Shown: positions 24,447 through 34,859 of the stretch, in pieces
Numbering within the stretch: position 1 is the stretch's first letter
Layout: each line of letters starts with the position of its first letter
NCBI RefSeq assembly: GCF_018991925.1
Contig: NW_024737068.1
Span: forward strand, 10,592,563-10,656,562
DNA from: Homarus americanus
Lineage: Eukaryota; Arthropoda; Malacostraca; Decapoda; Nephropidae
Reading direction: 5' to 3'
DNA: 64,000 bases
The notes under the pieces: model-generated
Told to the model about the DNA's origin: nothing
What the model saw: the letters and a program-made list of their open reading frames with translations, nothing else
Database searches by the model: none
Made by a program: the position numbers and the translations under genes

Positions 24447-24705
24447 ATTTATTTCATTAGCCCAATAAAGCAGGCGGACTTCTACATACAATCAACACCT
24501 CAACCCACCAGGATTCGAACCCACGGCCCACAAGCCTATGACTGTGACCGGGGAACTCTAACCGCTGGACCACCAGGATAATAAAAGCAGTCCTAGACTT
24601 TGTTATATTTCACACAAAGCCTGTTCAACGAGCTTATGGCGCCGTGAACCTCTAATGGGGACCACCCGTATCACGTAGGTGGTTAGAGTAACGTTTTACC
24701 AAATC
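24447..24705 (-). mobile_element. tRNA-derived SINE, family 2, copy 1
   Basis: On the minus strand: a head ending in CACGGCGCCATAAGCTCGTT, then a tRNA-like part with GGTCCAGCGGTTAGAG (A box) and GGGTTCGAATCCTGG (B box), then a tail ending ATTGGGCTAATGAAAT followed by an AT run. Two further copies sit at 35.9 and 36.2 kb in the same orientation. It occupies the spacer of the large palindrome, so it inserted after or at the time of the inversion. Confidence 0.8.
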
Positions 24706-26039
24706 CAGTGTAATTTCAAAGCCGCGCCATTGGCGATACTGAGTTCAAGGTAGTCTGAGGGAAGACAACGCTCCCTCACGTAGTGAATTTTTCTGGAACT
24801 AGGCCTATACGATATTAAATGTAGTTTACCGAATTATTAATGATGCGATTCATGAAGTTAAGGGGCTACTATTGAAATTGAAATTATTATAGATCGTTTA
24901 TCAATGTCTGAATAATGTCATGGGTGTCCCAAGAAAGTTATTAGTAGGCGGAAAATATGTCACGTAGGCCTAAGCTAACGCCTTGAGAAGACACAGGTTG
25001 GATGGCTTTCAGTCACGCGAAAGCGATCGGACAGACAGGACGTCCCTGCACGTCCGTCCACAAACGGTCACGTGGTCTAGTCACCTGTGTTGCGCTATTG
25101 CAGTATAACAAGTAAGTCTCATTCGATCTCAGACAGGGTTTAGATAGGGCAGTGATAAAGTTAACAAGAGCTAACAGTGAGTTCATTTCAGGGTTTCCGT
25201 CAGAACCCACTTGACTGCGAGAGATTGACTGCCGTTTGTGACTGCCGTTGATGATTAATGATTAGCGATTGTCGCAGTTGGAACGATCAGTGCAGGCTTG
25301 TCACTGGTCAGCTGGGTTAGCAAGAGATCTTCGAAGTGAAACCAGCTGTCTGGGTGCACAACTGACGATTGGTTGGGGTCATCAGCTCTCCTCTACCTCG
25401 GCTCACAATACCACATATCTTCAAGCAGATTAGTGAAAACCTTTTACTAACGGGAAGCTAAAGCTTCTCTCAACTGTACAAGGTCTGATTGGCTCACTCC
25501 CTTCCGCTTCATGGATGTACTGGGGGTAAAGTGAAGCAAGCTGAGTGAATACAGGGCCACACACTGGGCCCAGGAGTAGTGGAACTTAGAGGTACATTTT
25601 CCAAGGTGGAGAAAGGCTGGTTTGGGCCTTAAACTACGGGTGCCTATTGGTTGTGCCTTAAAAAACTACGGAGTGCAGGTGGAATCTATGTGTTAGGTTA
25701 GGAAGCATGGTTCACGGGTATTGGTGGACTCGGTAACTTCTTAATAATAGTGAAAATATTTTTTGTGTACTATTTTTTCAGTTACTGATGTATGCTATGT
25801 GTAGTTAATATCTCTTAAATAATTTTGATAGTATTGTGTTCTAATGTTGTGTCACTAATTGATGCCAGACAATGAGGGAACTGTTTTTCAGATGAGGTTC
25901 CTCCTCTGTTGTAAGTGATACTGTGATTTATTTCCTTTAATGCATTTAATATTTCTTTATAATTTCAATCTCAGGTATAACCTTTGTTCCCCAGAGTAGT
26001 GTTTAAGTTAGGTTAGGAGGTGTGTATCTGTTGGGGTAA

Positions 26040-26385
26040 TACAATTTTGTGGAGTGCCCTGATGGCCTATTCAGGGTGGAGTTAATAAGTTCTTTTTTTT
26101 TATACCATTTTCTCAGTGCTTGATATAATTTTGTTGAGTGCCCTTAAGGCCTATTCATGGTAGAATTATTTATTTCCTATTTTTTTCATACCATTTTCTC
26201 AGTGCTTGATATTATTTTGTTGAAAACCCTTAAGGCCTGCATCTGTTGGTGTAACATAATTCTATTGAGTGCCCTTTAGGCCTATTCATGGCGGAATTAA
26301 TAATTTCTTATTTTTATACCACTTCCGCAGTGGATATTATTTTGTGAAAACCCTTAAGGCCCGTTTCATGTGTGCAAGCAACACT
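26040..26385. repeat. Tandem repeats of about 100 bp in Ty3 5' region
   Basis: Three to four imperfect copies of a unit with ATTTTGTTGAGTGCCCTTAA, GGCCTATTCATGG and ATACCATTTTCTCAGTGC. The block with ATAACTTTTATTCCCCAGAG occurs before (25,978) and after (26,457) the array, suggesting a duplication on a larger scale too. This is probably the LTR or leader of the Ty3-like element that follows. Confidence 0.7.
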
Positions 26386-26773
26386 TCTTAATACTTTGAA
26401 TTTATTGTTGTGTAATGAGGCATTGTCTGAGTTTCTAATAATTTCAATATCATGTATAACTTTTATTCCCCAGAGTAGTGTTTTAAGTTCAGGTTAAGAG
26501 GTGCGCATATGTTGGTGTACCATTATTGGATTGTGTCTGTAGTGTTGGAGGGAATATAAGTGTCTAAATTTTACAGTGTGTCTCCTTCATCCCAATCACA
26601 GAGGCTATCCTTCCACGGGTCACGGAGAATTCTTTTGTTAGTAAATTTAAGTGTTCTTGTGCTGGTTCGGGTTTTTTCTCAAAGGGGCGCTTCCACTGCA
26701 ATTTCCATCTAATAATTAATAAACCCCAAGTCAAGTGAGAAATTAAAGTCCAGTAATTACGACCGGTTGCAAA

Positions 26774-26786
26774 TGGTAACAGAGCG
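26774..26786 (+). promoter_or_regulatory. Candidate primer-binding site of Ty3-like element
   Basis: TGGTAACAGAGCG follows a stretch that ends like an LTR and lies about 70 bases before the gag region. A TGG start complementary to a tRNA 3' CCA end is the usual form of a retroelement primer-binding site. The tRNA species was not determined, and a matching 3' LTR is not visible in the window. Confidence 0.5.
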
Positions 26787-26846
26787 TAGTTATTTTTATT
26801 TCGTGACTGATAGTTCTGTAGTTGGGATAATGGGCGTAATCATGGA

Positions 26847-28370
26847 GTGGATAGAAACGGTAGAGTGTGTGCCCTCAGTTCTACTCATGTTGTGAGAATG
26901 GGTTTGTTGTTGTTGACGGTGCGAGGTTACTCGGAGAAAAGGAGACACAGCCCGGGTTTGGCACAGTTGAGAGAAGAGTTCGTGGAACGTATAGGGAAGC
27001 TAGAGGGGAAAATCCGGGGAGAGTGCCAGGAACGATTGGAACAGTTAGAAGGGAAGATCAATGGGGAATGTCAGGCATAGGCGAACCAAATCAGGGGGGG
27101 AGTATGGAGTATATGTACATTGTACAACAGTTAAGGGGGGAGTACCACACACAATTGCAACAGTTAGAGAAGGAACATCAACAACACCTAGCTCAGTTGA
27201 GGGATGCACTAGATAGGGTAAAGACACAGTATCAAATACAGCACGATGAGACAATGTGGGAGATGAGGAGACACCATAGTAGAGAGGGAACTAGTCTCGG
27301 GGCCGGGTTGACCATGTCTAAGGTGGACGGTAGGCCAGGAGTAGAGGTAGGGAAGTGGTTAAGAGAGGTTGACCGAACCCTCAAGATGCTAGACGGAGAC
27401 GAAGTCGGTCTAATCCAATTCATAATAAGGCATCTTGCGGGGCCTGCGGCAGATCGCGTATACAATGCACGCAGAGACTGGGAAACCGTAGACGAATTAA
27501 CTAGTTATTTGAAGCAGCAATACGGCGGGCAGACGGCCACGTACGACGCCATTCAGAAGGTGATGAATCGGAAACAACGGAGCAACGAAACGCTTCTTGA
27601 ATATTATGATGCTATGCTCGATTTAAACAATGAGTTGAACCACCATGGATAAAAATATGATAAGGCCCTGTTGGGAGATGTAATCACTCGGGAGCTAAAG
27701 GAGGAACAAAGCTGTATGTGGTTATTGGAGGAGATCCAGAAGTATCCTCACCGTAGTCTAGATGAGTGGATCACGGGGCTGAGAGAGGCGGAACAAACAC
27801 GAGAGGCTTTGAGGGAGGTACCGCTGATTAAGGGAAGAGAAAATGGACCGCAGGCTGGGGGCTCGATTCTCCCGAAGTGCTATGCGTGTGGACAAGAGGG
27901 CCACCTCAGTTTCAATTGCACGAACAGGTCCGGACCAGGAGAGAGTGTCCCAAGGGGATACGTGGCCAATGGCCAGTATCGAGTTGAAATAACAATCAGA
28001 ACTGGCGGTCGGGAAACGGCCAGGGCCAGGCAGTCCCCGCCAACCATTCCTGGCCCCACCAATAAACTGCACCGGCGATGTTATGAACCAAGAGAGAGCG
28101 GACCCGTGGTCAAGCGTGGTCCGCATGACAAATTTAATCACGACAGAAGGTACGTTAAGGCTGAATGCAGAGTGTCCCAAGGTTTCGGTGCTGGTAGGGG
28201 GCGTGAAATGTGGGGTTTAGCAGATACTGTGGCAGAAGTGTCGTTAATTGATGAAAACTTTTACCGTCTGAAGCTGGAGCCTGCAGGCGTGGTGTTGCAG
28301 CCCACTCGAATAAGGGTAAAAGGGGCGCCAGGGTTTCCAGTGCCATGTGTGGGGTGTATTCGGGTCACTA
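26847..28370 (+). pseudogene. Ty3/Gypsy-like gag and protease remnant
   Basis: The encoded protein would be the capsid/nucleocapsid polyprotein of an LTR retrotransposon. In order: a coiled-coil N-terminus with repeated Leu-Glu-Gly-Lys segments (frame from 26,847), a frameshift near 27,080, a capsid-like domain (to about 27,650), an in-frame TAA at 27,650-27,652, a CCHC zinc knuckle CYACGQEGHLSFNC near 27,880, and a protease-like segment with ADTVAEVSLIDENFY near 28,225. The protease Asp-Thr-Gly appears as Asp-Thr-Val, so the active site is damaged. The frame then continues without a stop into a Penelope-type endonuclease. RT, RNase H and integrase are missing, so this is a truncated, dead copy. 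Confidence 0.85.
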
Positions 28371-28767
28371 TGTTAATAAGGAATAGCCCAAGTTTGAATG
28401 TAAATGGAAGTGTTTATTGTATTCCATGTAGCAAATGTAATTGTAATTATGTAGGACAGACAGGAAAAACACTGCAGCTCAGAATCAAACAGCATAAGTA
28501 TATTATCAGAACAGCATCTGAAAGCAGTTCCTTGTTCGTTCATGTTAGGAATAATAATCACCCCATTGCTTGGGAAAAAAGCTTAGAAATATTTAAATCA
28601 TCTTGTGTCACAGAAAGACTTCTGGTTGAAGCTAGTTTGATTAAGGAATTAAAATCAATAAACCTTAGTGATGGTCAGTTCAAAACTTATAATATGTTAC
28701 ATAAATTTATTTGTCAGTGGCCCAAGGTTAAAAATGCTTTGAAAACCTTTGATCTAGATGTATGATA
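28371..28767 (+). pseudogene. PLE GIY-YIG endonuclease domain, 5'-truncated copy (PLE-1)
   Basis: About 130 codons matching the C-terminal endonuclease of Penelope-like elements: the GIY-like strand SVYCIPCSKCNCNY, VGQTGKTL for the YIG-like strand, the Arg of LRIKQHK, and a downstream Glu in VEASLIKEL. The Cys-x2-Cys before the strand is typical of PLE enzymes. It lacks the reverse transcriptase and is fused in frame to the Ty3-like gag/protease fragment, with the junction near 28,370. The 3' part continues to a hammerhead-like motif and an AT repeat. The frame ends in TGA at about 28,765. Confidence 0.85.
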
Positions 28768-28950
28768 GTTATTTTGTGGGTCCCTTATTTTTGACCTCAC
28801 CTGACTAGTCACGTCACACCCTTCTCTTAAGCTCCTCTACATGTGTGTTGGTGTGGGGATTAGTGGATGACATCATTATGACCTGACCTCATGTTTTTAA
28901 GGTCACCCTGTTTATTTAAGCCTCTCTCTGTCCATGTAATCCAGTTGCCT

Positions 28951-28980
28951 CTGAAGATGTCTTGAATAAAGACGAAAGCT
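28951..28980 (+). ncRNA. Hammerhead-like ribozyme core, PLE-1
   Basis: CTGAAGA, then a stem of GTCTT pairing with AAGAC across loop GAATA, then GAAA. This is the CUGANGA - stem II - GAAA order of a hammerhead core with one extra base before stem II. The same 30-base block occurs at 35,507 and 39,781. PLEs are known to carry short hammerheads in their terminal repeats. Stems I and III are weak here (CCT with AGG), so activity is uncertain. Confidence 0.5.
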
Positions 28981-29021
28981 AAGGTACTCCGTTGTTTCCA
29001 TTTTCCCGTGTGATTTTATCA

Positions 29022-29022
<1 letters not shown>

Positions 29023-29109
<87 letters not shown>
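29023..29109. repeat. (AT)n microsatellite at PLE-1 3' end
   Basis: About 87 bases of AT repeat directly after the PLE-1 3' block ending GTGATTTTATCAAG. The other PLE ends in the window also abut AT runs, as if the elements end in, or target, AT repeats. Confidence 0.95.
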
Positions 29110-29111
<2 letters not shown>

Positions 29112-30170
29112 AAACAAACGCTGCGGTACCCTACAAGATGCACTATAAAATTTATTAATATATGTATGAAGCCAAACTAACAAATGTAATGTAAACGTAA
29201 ACACAAGCTCATCGAACATAAACTGAAGAAAATCACCATATTTATAATATGTTATACGTCCCAATTTTACGCATCCTGTCCCATCCCATTCATTCAATCG
29301 CCTTATTGATTGTTTTTGTGGGAGGTGAGTGTCGGGTTGCGTGTGTGTACATTATGGTGGTGGTGGGGATGGGCGGGCCCTCTGGCGGCAGGGAGGAGGT
29401 GCTCTAGCGGCTCTGGTAATCATATAGACAGACACACAGCCAACCTCACCCTCCTCCACTTTACGACTGCTATAAAGTATTAACAGTTTGTCTTCAAGTC
29501 GACGTCTTGGTTCTTCCATTTCTATCTATTTAATCTCCTTAATAGCTGAGGATACTAATTATGGATCATTATTAGAATTTCGGTTCTAATTTCTGTCTGA
29601 TAGTTTTGCCTCCATCTTTAAAAAATAAATAAATTTTGGATCAATTGTAAACTTTACTAATGACAAGTATGAGAGTGTTTAGTGTGAATATGTGGATATT
29701 CTCGTCTGCCTGGGTCATCTACCTCATAGTTAGACGATTAGGTACATCATCCTCTATAGTTTTTCAAATTGTTTACTGGAGTCATCAATCTTTTAAGGTA
29801 GATTACATACAGGTATCCTCTTTGAATGCTAATTAAAACATGTATTCTATAATGACTAAAACACAAATAAGTCGAACTTAACTGATAAACTGATGTTATA
29901 TTTCAATAGCATTATGAAACACTGTCTAAATCACGTCATTAAACATACGTAAATGCCTCCCCAGAGCAGTGTATACAATCTGTTATATACATCATGAGAT
30001 TTGGGGGCAATTGCGACATATCGATTATTTCAATACACCTCTTTTTTTCGAATTTCAAACTGGTTTGTGTTTTGCAAACCATAAATGAATAGCTTCATTA
30101 TTACCCTAAATAACATAGATTAGACTCACCTAACATTATCCAATACAATTCAAGCATACTTGTTTACGTT
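29110..30170. other. No gene recognised
   Basis: AT-rich sequence without a recognisable exon or repeat. Confidence 0.4.
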
Positions 30171-30521
30171 TTGATAATACGCGACGTCTTTAATGCAAGA
30201 ATTTTTCTTTCCATATATGGACTGATATTCTTGGTTATGTCAATAAAAACAAAAACTTATTGTGAGCTTAGAAAAGATCCCCGACAAAATGTTAGGAAGT
30301 TATCCAATTCTAAAAGGAAGAAGTTATTAAAAGAGATCCCAGATCTCATTAAACAGTTCTCACAAAGCAATCCCACTTTACCTTATATGTATGGATTGAT
30401 CAAAACTCAAAAACATAACAATCCATTGCATCCTACCGTGAGTTCTGTTACTTACTAATTATCCAAGTGGTTGGTAAGGATGTTATCCCCTCTTATAGGC
30501 CAGATATCTAATTTGCATATA
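30171..30521 (+). pseudogene. PLE-2 reverse transcriptase, N-terminal part
   Basis: The translation contains RKKLLKEIPDLIKQFSQ and LPYMYGLIKTQKHNNPLHP, the PLE pattern of Tyr-Gly-Leu-x-Lys-x-His-Lys before RT motif 1. A frameshift follows near 30,455; then the text for GQISNLHI leads to the break point at 30,521. The next codons (HNSSDLIDKL) are found at 34,038, after a 3.5-kb insertion. Confidence 0.8.
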
Positions 30522-30880
30522 TGTTGGGCTTAAAAACTGAACACGACCGCAACGCGTTGTGGATGTTTTCAAAAGAACCAGAAAACGAAATTTTGCGTCT
30601 TTGGTTTTACCCAATAGATACAAACTAATCTAACCTAAGCTAGCCTAGACTAACCTATCCCAACCAAACCTAACCTAGCCTAGCCTAACCTAATCTAACC
30701 TAACTTATCCTGGCCTAGTCTAGTCTAACCTAACCTAACCTAATTTAACCAAACCTAATCAAACTCAACCCAAACAAACGTAACCTAACCTTACCTAACC
30801 TGTAGCAAAATTTCGCCTTCTGGTTATTTTTCAAACAACCACAACACGTTGTGGTTAGTTTTCGAGCTTTGAGCCCAACA
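30522..30880. mobile_element. Foldback element with CCTAA-like core
   Basis: The left end TGTTGGGCTTAAAAACTG and right end GAGCTTTGAGCCCAACA are inverted copies over about 85 bases (shared AACCAGAA, CGAAATTTTGC and ACAACGCGTTGTGG-like text). The core (about 30,625-30,805) is a degenerate run of CTAACCTAACC words, close to the arthropod telomere unit. It sits exactly at the left edge of the TIR element, so it either inserted into that end or moved with it. Confidence 0.7.
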
Positions 30881-31163
30881 TGTTAGTGGAGCGGCATAGC
30901 TACAATTTTCATAACAATTGTGCATTTAATGATGAAAGCACCAAATTTGGCACAGCGATGGAGTAATGGTATATGAACATTTTCAGATATGGAGCCACTC
31001 GATACTGGATTTGAGTGGCCGCTATAAATCAGGGGCGGATGCAGGAAAAAATTCAGGTTTCACCATGTTACTGTCTTAGTCCTGTGAGACCGTCTAATAC
31101 TGCGAAGCATAGGGAAATAATAGGCTATAGGAAGAAAGAAAAGGTCAATTCCCAGTAATCACT

Positions 31164-33636
31164 TTGGACCAACCATTGTTTGCAATAGCCAAACAGATTC
31201 AGTGGAATTGGCTCGAAAATTACGGCGAAGAGAAATTTATTATGATTCTGGGCGGTCTCCACATTGAAATGGCGGCTCTAAGGATGGCAGGCAGTTGGTT
31301 GCAGGGTAGCGGGTGGGCAGAAACCCTGGTGCAAATCGATATTGCCAGCCCAGGAACTGCGAACTCTTTCCTAAAGGCTGCTCACGTCACACGCACCAGG
31401 CGAGGCCATCAGATAACAGCAGCAACCCTGAACATCCTACAGCACAAGGCTTATGGCAAATACACTGAAGATGCCCAAAGTGATGGTCATGAACCCCTAG
31501 AGTTTGGTGTCTGGTGTCAGCAAAGGGCTAAATGTTGTCCCCAGTTTCAGTACTGGGCAACCACCCTCAACCTAGAGCTAAGTATCTTTATGTTTGTTAG
31601 ATCACTACGAGAATCAAACTTCTCGCTATACATGAATGCTCTGGCTGAACTGTGTCAGTGGTTCTTCTCTTCGCCTTGGATCATACTCATTATTCTCGGT
31701 GGGTTCCAGTCCACCTGAAGGACATGACAGAGCTCTCGGACAAGCATCCTGATGTGGCTGCAAAGTTTCAAGCTGGACATTTCACTACACAAAAGAGAGC
31801 CCGCCGTTTTTTCTGCAATGGCACTAGACCAGGCCCATGAGGAGGACAATGCCTGCATTAAAGGTGATGGTGGTGCAGTCGGTTTGACTGGAAACCAATA
31901 GTGCACTTCGGCGGTGGATGGTTGCAGGTCCAGAAGTAGCACGGGTCATTGCTGAATTTGAATCATCGCAGAAAGCTGAGCAAACCAAGGCTAACTTCCA
32001 CCATCATGAGCAAACCAACACGACGCAGGACAAGTTTCTTCAAGATGTCATGGAAGAAATGGGAAACCCATTTGAAGAAGAAAGTGCTGACCTAATGGTT
32101 CTTCATACAAAGGAAATCTTGTGTCCAGAAGCCGTGAAGAGTGTGCAAAATGTTGTCAAGCTTGGACGAGAACAATTCCATTCATATGTAAGAGAACGCC
32201 TTGAAGACAAGTCTAAGCCTATTGGTGACACTAATAAGCTCAACAAGCTAACACTATTCAGTTCTATGAAATCCAAGTCTCCAACTAGGAGTAAGTAGCA
32301 ACTAGCCTTCGCAAAAGACGACTGTGGACTCTTCTCCAGGCTCTACATAGCCTGTCAAACAAGAGAGGGTGATTTGGACGAATTCTTCAAGCATGAAAAC
32401 CGGGCCTATCCACCAGCACTCTCCAGTAATGGGAAACTCCGCTTCAGCAAGAAGGCCGACTTACTCACACTCCTTGAACAGCTTGCTGACAAGATCACTG
32501 ACGCCTCAATTATACTCGATGAATCACAGCTCGAATATCGATCTCGACTTGACCTGGTATGGGATTGCTACCTGAAATCTTGGAGCCGAAAAGTAACAGT
32601 AAGATGTAACCGTGGCAAGGGCATTCGAAGACGCGTCACTGCCTCTGGTCCTCTACCTAGCAACTGGCAAAACTTTCTCCGCAACAGTGACAACAAAGAG
32701 GAACTCTTCAGTTTCCTATCAGAACAGGTTATGCAGTTGGTTGTCAAAGAAAGTAAACAGCTGGTTGTCACAGACAAGAAACAGGTACTCACTGTTCCAC
32801 CCCGGAAGGACACTGCCAACTTGGCACCATTCAACCACGAAGAGGCCGACACTAGGATGATGGTTCATGCAGCTGATGCCTTGGAATGTGGTCATCGGCG
32901 AATACTCATTCGTACCGTCGATACAGATGTTGTCATCCTTGCAGTTGCTCTAGCGAATGAACGGAGTGAGATACTAGATGAACTATGGCTTACCTTTGGC
33001 ACAGGAAAGAATCGACGTTACATAGAAGCACATCAGATTGCAAAGGCCCTGGGACCTGAGAAGTCGAGAGCCCTTCCAGTGTTTCACGCAATAACGAGCT
33101 GCGACACGGTATCTGCCTTTGCAGGTCATAGCAAGAAGGCAGCCTGGGCCACATGGAATGCATTTCCGGAAGTGACAACCGCCTTCCTCAGTCTGGCTTC
33201 CACCCCAAGTGAGCTGCCTGATGGTGTCCTGTCGACACTGGAGAGATTCATCGTGCTGCTCTATGACCGTACGAGCACATGCTGTGACGTGAACGTGTTG
33301 AGAAAGAAACTGTTTTCAAGAAAATCAAGATCACTGGAGCATCCCCCACCAACACGAGCAGCTCTGGAGCAGCACATAAGGAGAGCTGCTTATTAGGCTG
33401 GACATATCTGGGGACAGGCCGCAATAGCGTTTGTCAGTCTGCCATCACCATGTGACTGGGGTTGGATAAAGTCGGGAGATGAGCTGGAACCACTCTGGAC
33501 CACACTCTCTGAAGTGTCAAAGTCATGCCACGAGCTCATCTCTTACGGTTGCAGAAAACACTGCGGTGGCAAGTGTAGGTGCAAAAAAGCTGCACTTAAA
33601 TGCACTGAACTTTGTGCATGTGAACGTGGCTGTTAA
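31164..33636 (+). pseudogene. Transposon-borne protein with FEN/PIN-like nuclease domain and Cys-rich tail
   Basis: The gene is broken into at least three frames: 31,164-31,700 (LDQPLFAIAKQIQW, LGGLHIEMAAL), a continuation HTHYSRWVPVHLKDM after a frameshift near 31,690, 31,918-32,298 (MVAGPEVARVIAEFE), and 32,374-33,396. The last part has RGKGIRRRV, NHEEADTRMMVHAADAL (residues 155-170 of that segment), IRTVDTDVVILAV (179-191) and FHAITSCDTVSAFAG (237-251). This spacing of E-A-D, D-x-D and C/G-D-x followed by a helix is the pattern of FEN1/XPG and PIN nucleases. A TAG (33,394-33,396) interrupts the frame, which then continues to 33,636 with AGHIWGQA and a Cys-rich tail (CRKHCGGKCRCKKAALKC). 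I recall similar uncharacterised proteins, common in invertebrates. The nuclease assignment is my inference. Confidence 0.7.
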
Positions 33637-34037
33637 GGCCAAATATCTACAGAGATTCGGCCTCAATAACCGAATGTTCAGAAAAAAAAATTAAGTTTTG
33701 GGAGTTCGGAAAATTTGTATGTTAATTTTCCAGTGTAATGCTTTTACTTGTCTTTTTCATTGTAATAAACTTCGAAAACTATCACAAATGATTTTCGTAT
33801 CCCGGATTATGTATATTGATGCATTGGAATGAAATATGCAACCGTAAAAACAGAAATACATATTTTAGCGTATCCTGAACGGCGGCCATCTTGAAATTCA
33901 ATATGGCGCCACAGAGGTTGAATTTCTAGTAGTTCCATACCTGAAAATATTCACCATGTATTACTCTATATCTGTGCCAAAGTTAATGCTTTCATCATAA
34001 AATGCACAATTGTTTGGCTATGCCGCTGTACTATATA

Positions 34038-34535
34038 CATAACAGCAGTGATTTAATTGATAAACTAAAAAAATACAAAGAACCATGTGAGTTAATAAGT
34101 TTTGATGTCAATTCACTTTTCACGAGAGTACCAGTGAATGACCTACTTTCATTCCTTAAAGACAAATTGCATCTGTTTGATTTGACTATTGAACATGATA
34201 TATTTCTGAAATGATAGTTATGCGTTACTGACAATATTTTTATAGCAAATGGAAAGTCTTACATGTACACACAAATATTTGGCATGGGCATGGGTAATTG
34301 TTTTTCTGCTCCTTTAACCTGTATTTATATGGAGTTTTTTGAAGCTAGATTACTACCCAACACAGGTGACTTTATTCCTCCATGGTATATATATGTAGAT
34401 GACGTTCTTTGTCTATGGCCTAGAAACAGGGACCCACTGGAATTTTTGGACAAGCTTAATGATCTTGTCCCTAGTATTACTTCAAGATTGAAAAAGAAAC
34501 AAATGGATCCCTTCCATTTCTTGATTTGCTGATCA
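34038..34535 (+). pseudogene. PLE-2 reverse transcriptase, catalytic part
   Basis: After the insertion the PLE continues with SSDLIDKLKKYKEPCELISF and DVNSLFTRVPV (RT motif with the first catalytic Asp), a stop (TGA then TAG near 34,211) and then FGMGMGNCFSAPLTCIYMEF and WYIYVDDVLCLW, the Tyr-x-Asp-Asp box with both catalytic aspartates present. Frames change near 34,215 and 34,530. The protein would copy RNA at exposed DNA ends, as PLEs are thought to do. Stops make this copy dead. Confidence 0.88.
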
Positions 34536-34859
34536 TGAGAAATGATCACAACTATAAATTGAAGGAATACAGAAAACCTACACAGGTCGACAGTTTCATA
34601 CATTAATTATCGAGTCACCTTGAATCTACCAAAACGTCTGTTTTTTTCTGCTATGTTTTTTAGATGTTTGCGAAATTGTGACCCTGAAATTAATGAAGAA
34701 GAACTGTAACACATTCAGTCCATTGCATAAAAACTCGGCTACCCTTCATTGTTGTTGATCGTTGTCTTAAAGGGGATAAAGAAAAAAACCTTTATTGTAC
34801 CCAGACTATACAGCTAACTACATTTAAGAATATTTTTACTCTACCTTATCGCAAGGAAT

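Larger units (their letters stand above)
23190..25815. repeat. Large imperfect palindrome (arms about 1.1 kb)
   Basis: The left arm (about 23,190-24,303) and right arm (about 24,707-25,815) are inverted copies. Paired landmarks are: CTTGTACAGTTGAGAGAAGC (23,521) with its complement near 25,465; the block ACCACGTGACCG near 23,936 with CGGTCACGTGGT near 25,064; and the inner ends GTTTGAAATTACACTG and CAGTGTAATTTCAAA. Arms differ at many single bases and small indels, so the duplication is old. The spacer of about 400 bases holds an AT microsatellite and a SINE. The right arm leads directly into the 5' region of a Ty3-like element, so the arms are probably duplicated LTR or leader sequence of that element. 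Confidence 0.85.
30522..34032 (+). mobile_element. 3.5-kb TIR element inserted in PLE-2, with FEN-like gene
   Basis: The insertion is bounded by ATATA at 30,517-30,521 and again at 34,033-34,037. Removing it restores the PLE reading N-L-H-I-H-N-S-S-D across the junction, which proves the limits. The inner element has inverted ends of about 130 bases: TAGTGGAGCGGCATAGC at 30,884 and the complement of TAGTACAGCGGCATAGC ending at 34,032, sharing CAATTGTGCATTT, ATGATGAAAGCA and TTTGGCACAG. A palindromic CCTAA-rich foldback occupies the left edge (30,522-30,880). The cargo is one long decayed gene. No known transposase was recognised. Confidence 0.8.

Noticed and set aside
23190..25815. Palindrome as a sequencing or assembly fold-back artefact
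   Set aside because: Arms differ by many substitutions and indels, unlike an artefact, although long reads would settle it.
30625..30805. A true interstitial telomere
   Set aside because: CCTAA units are degenerate, with perfect runs of about three units, and the tract lies inside a foldback element.
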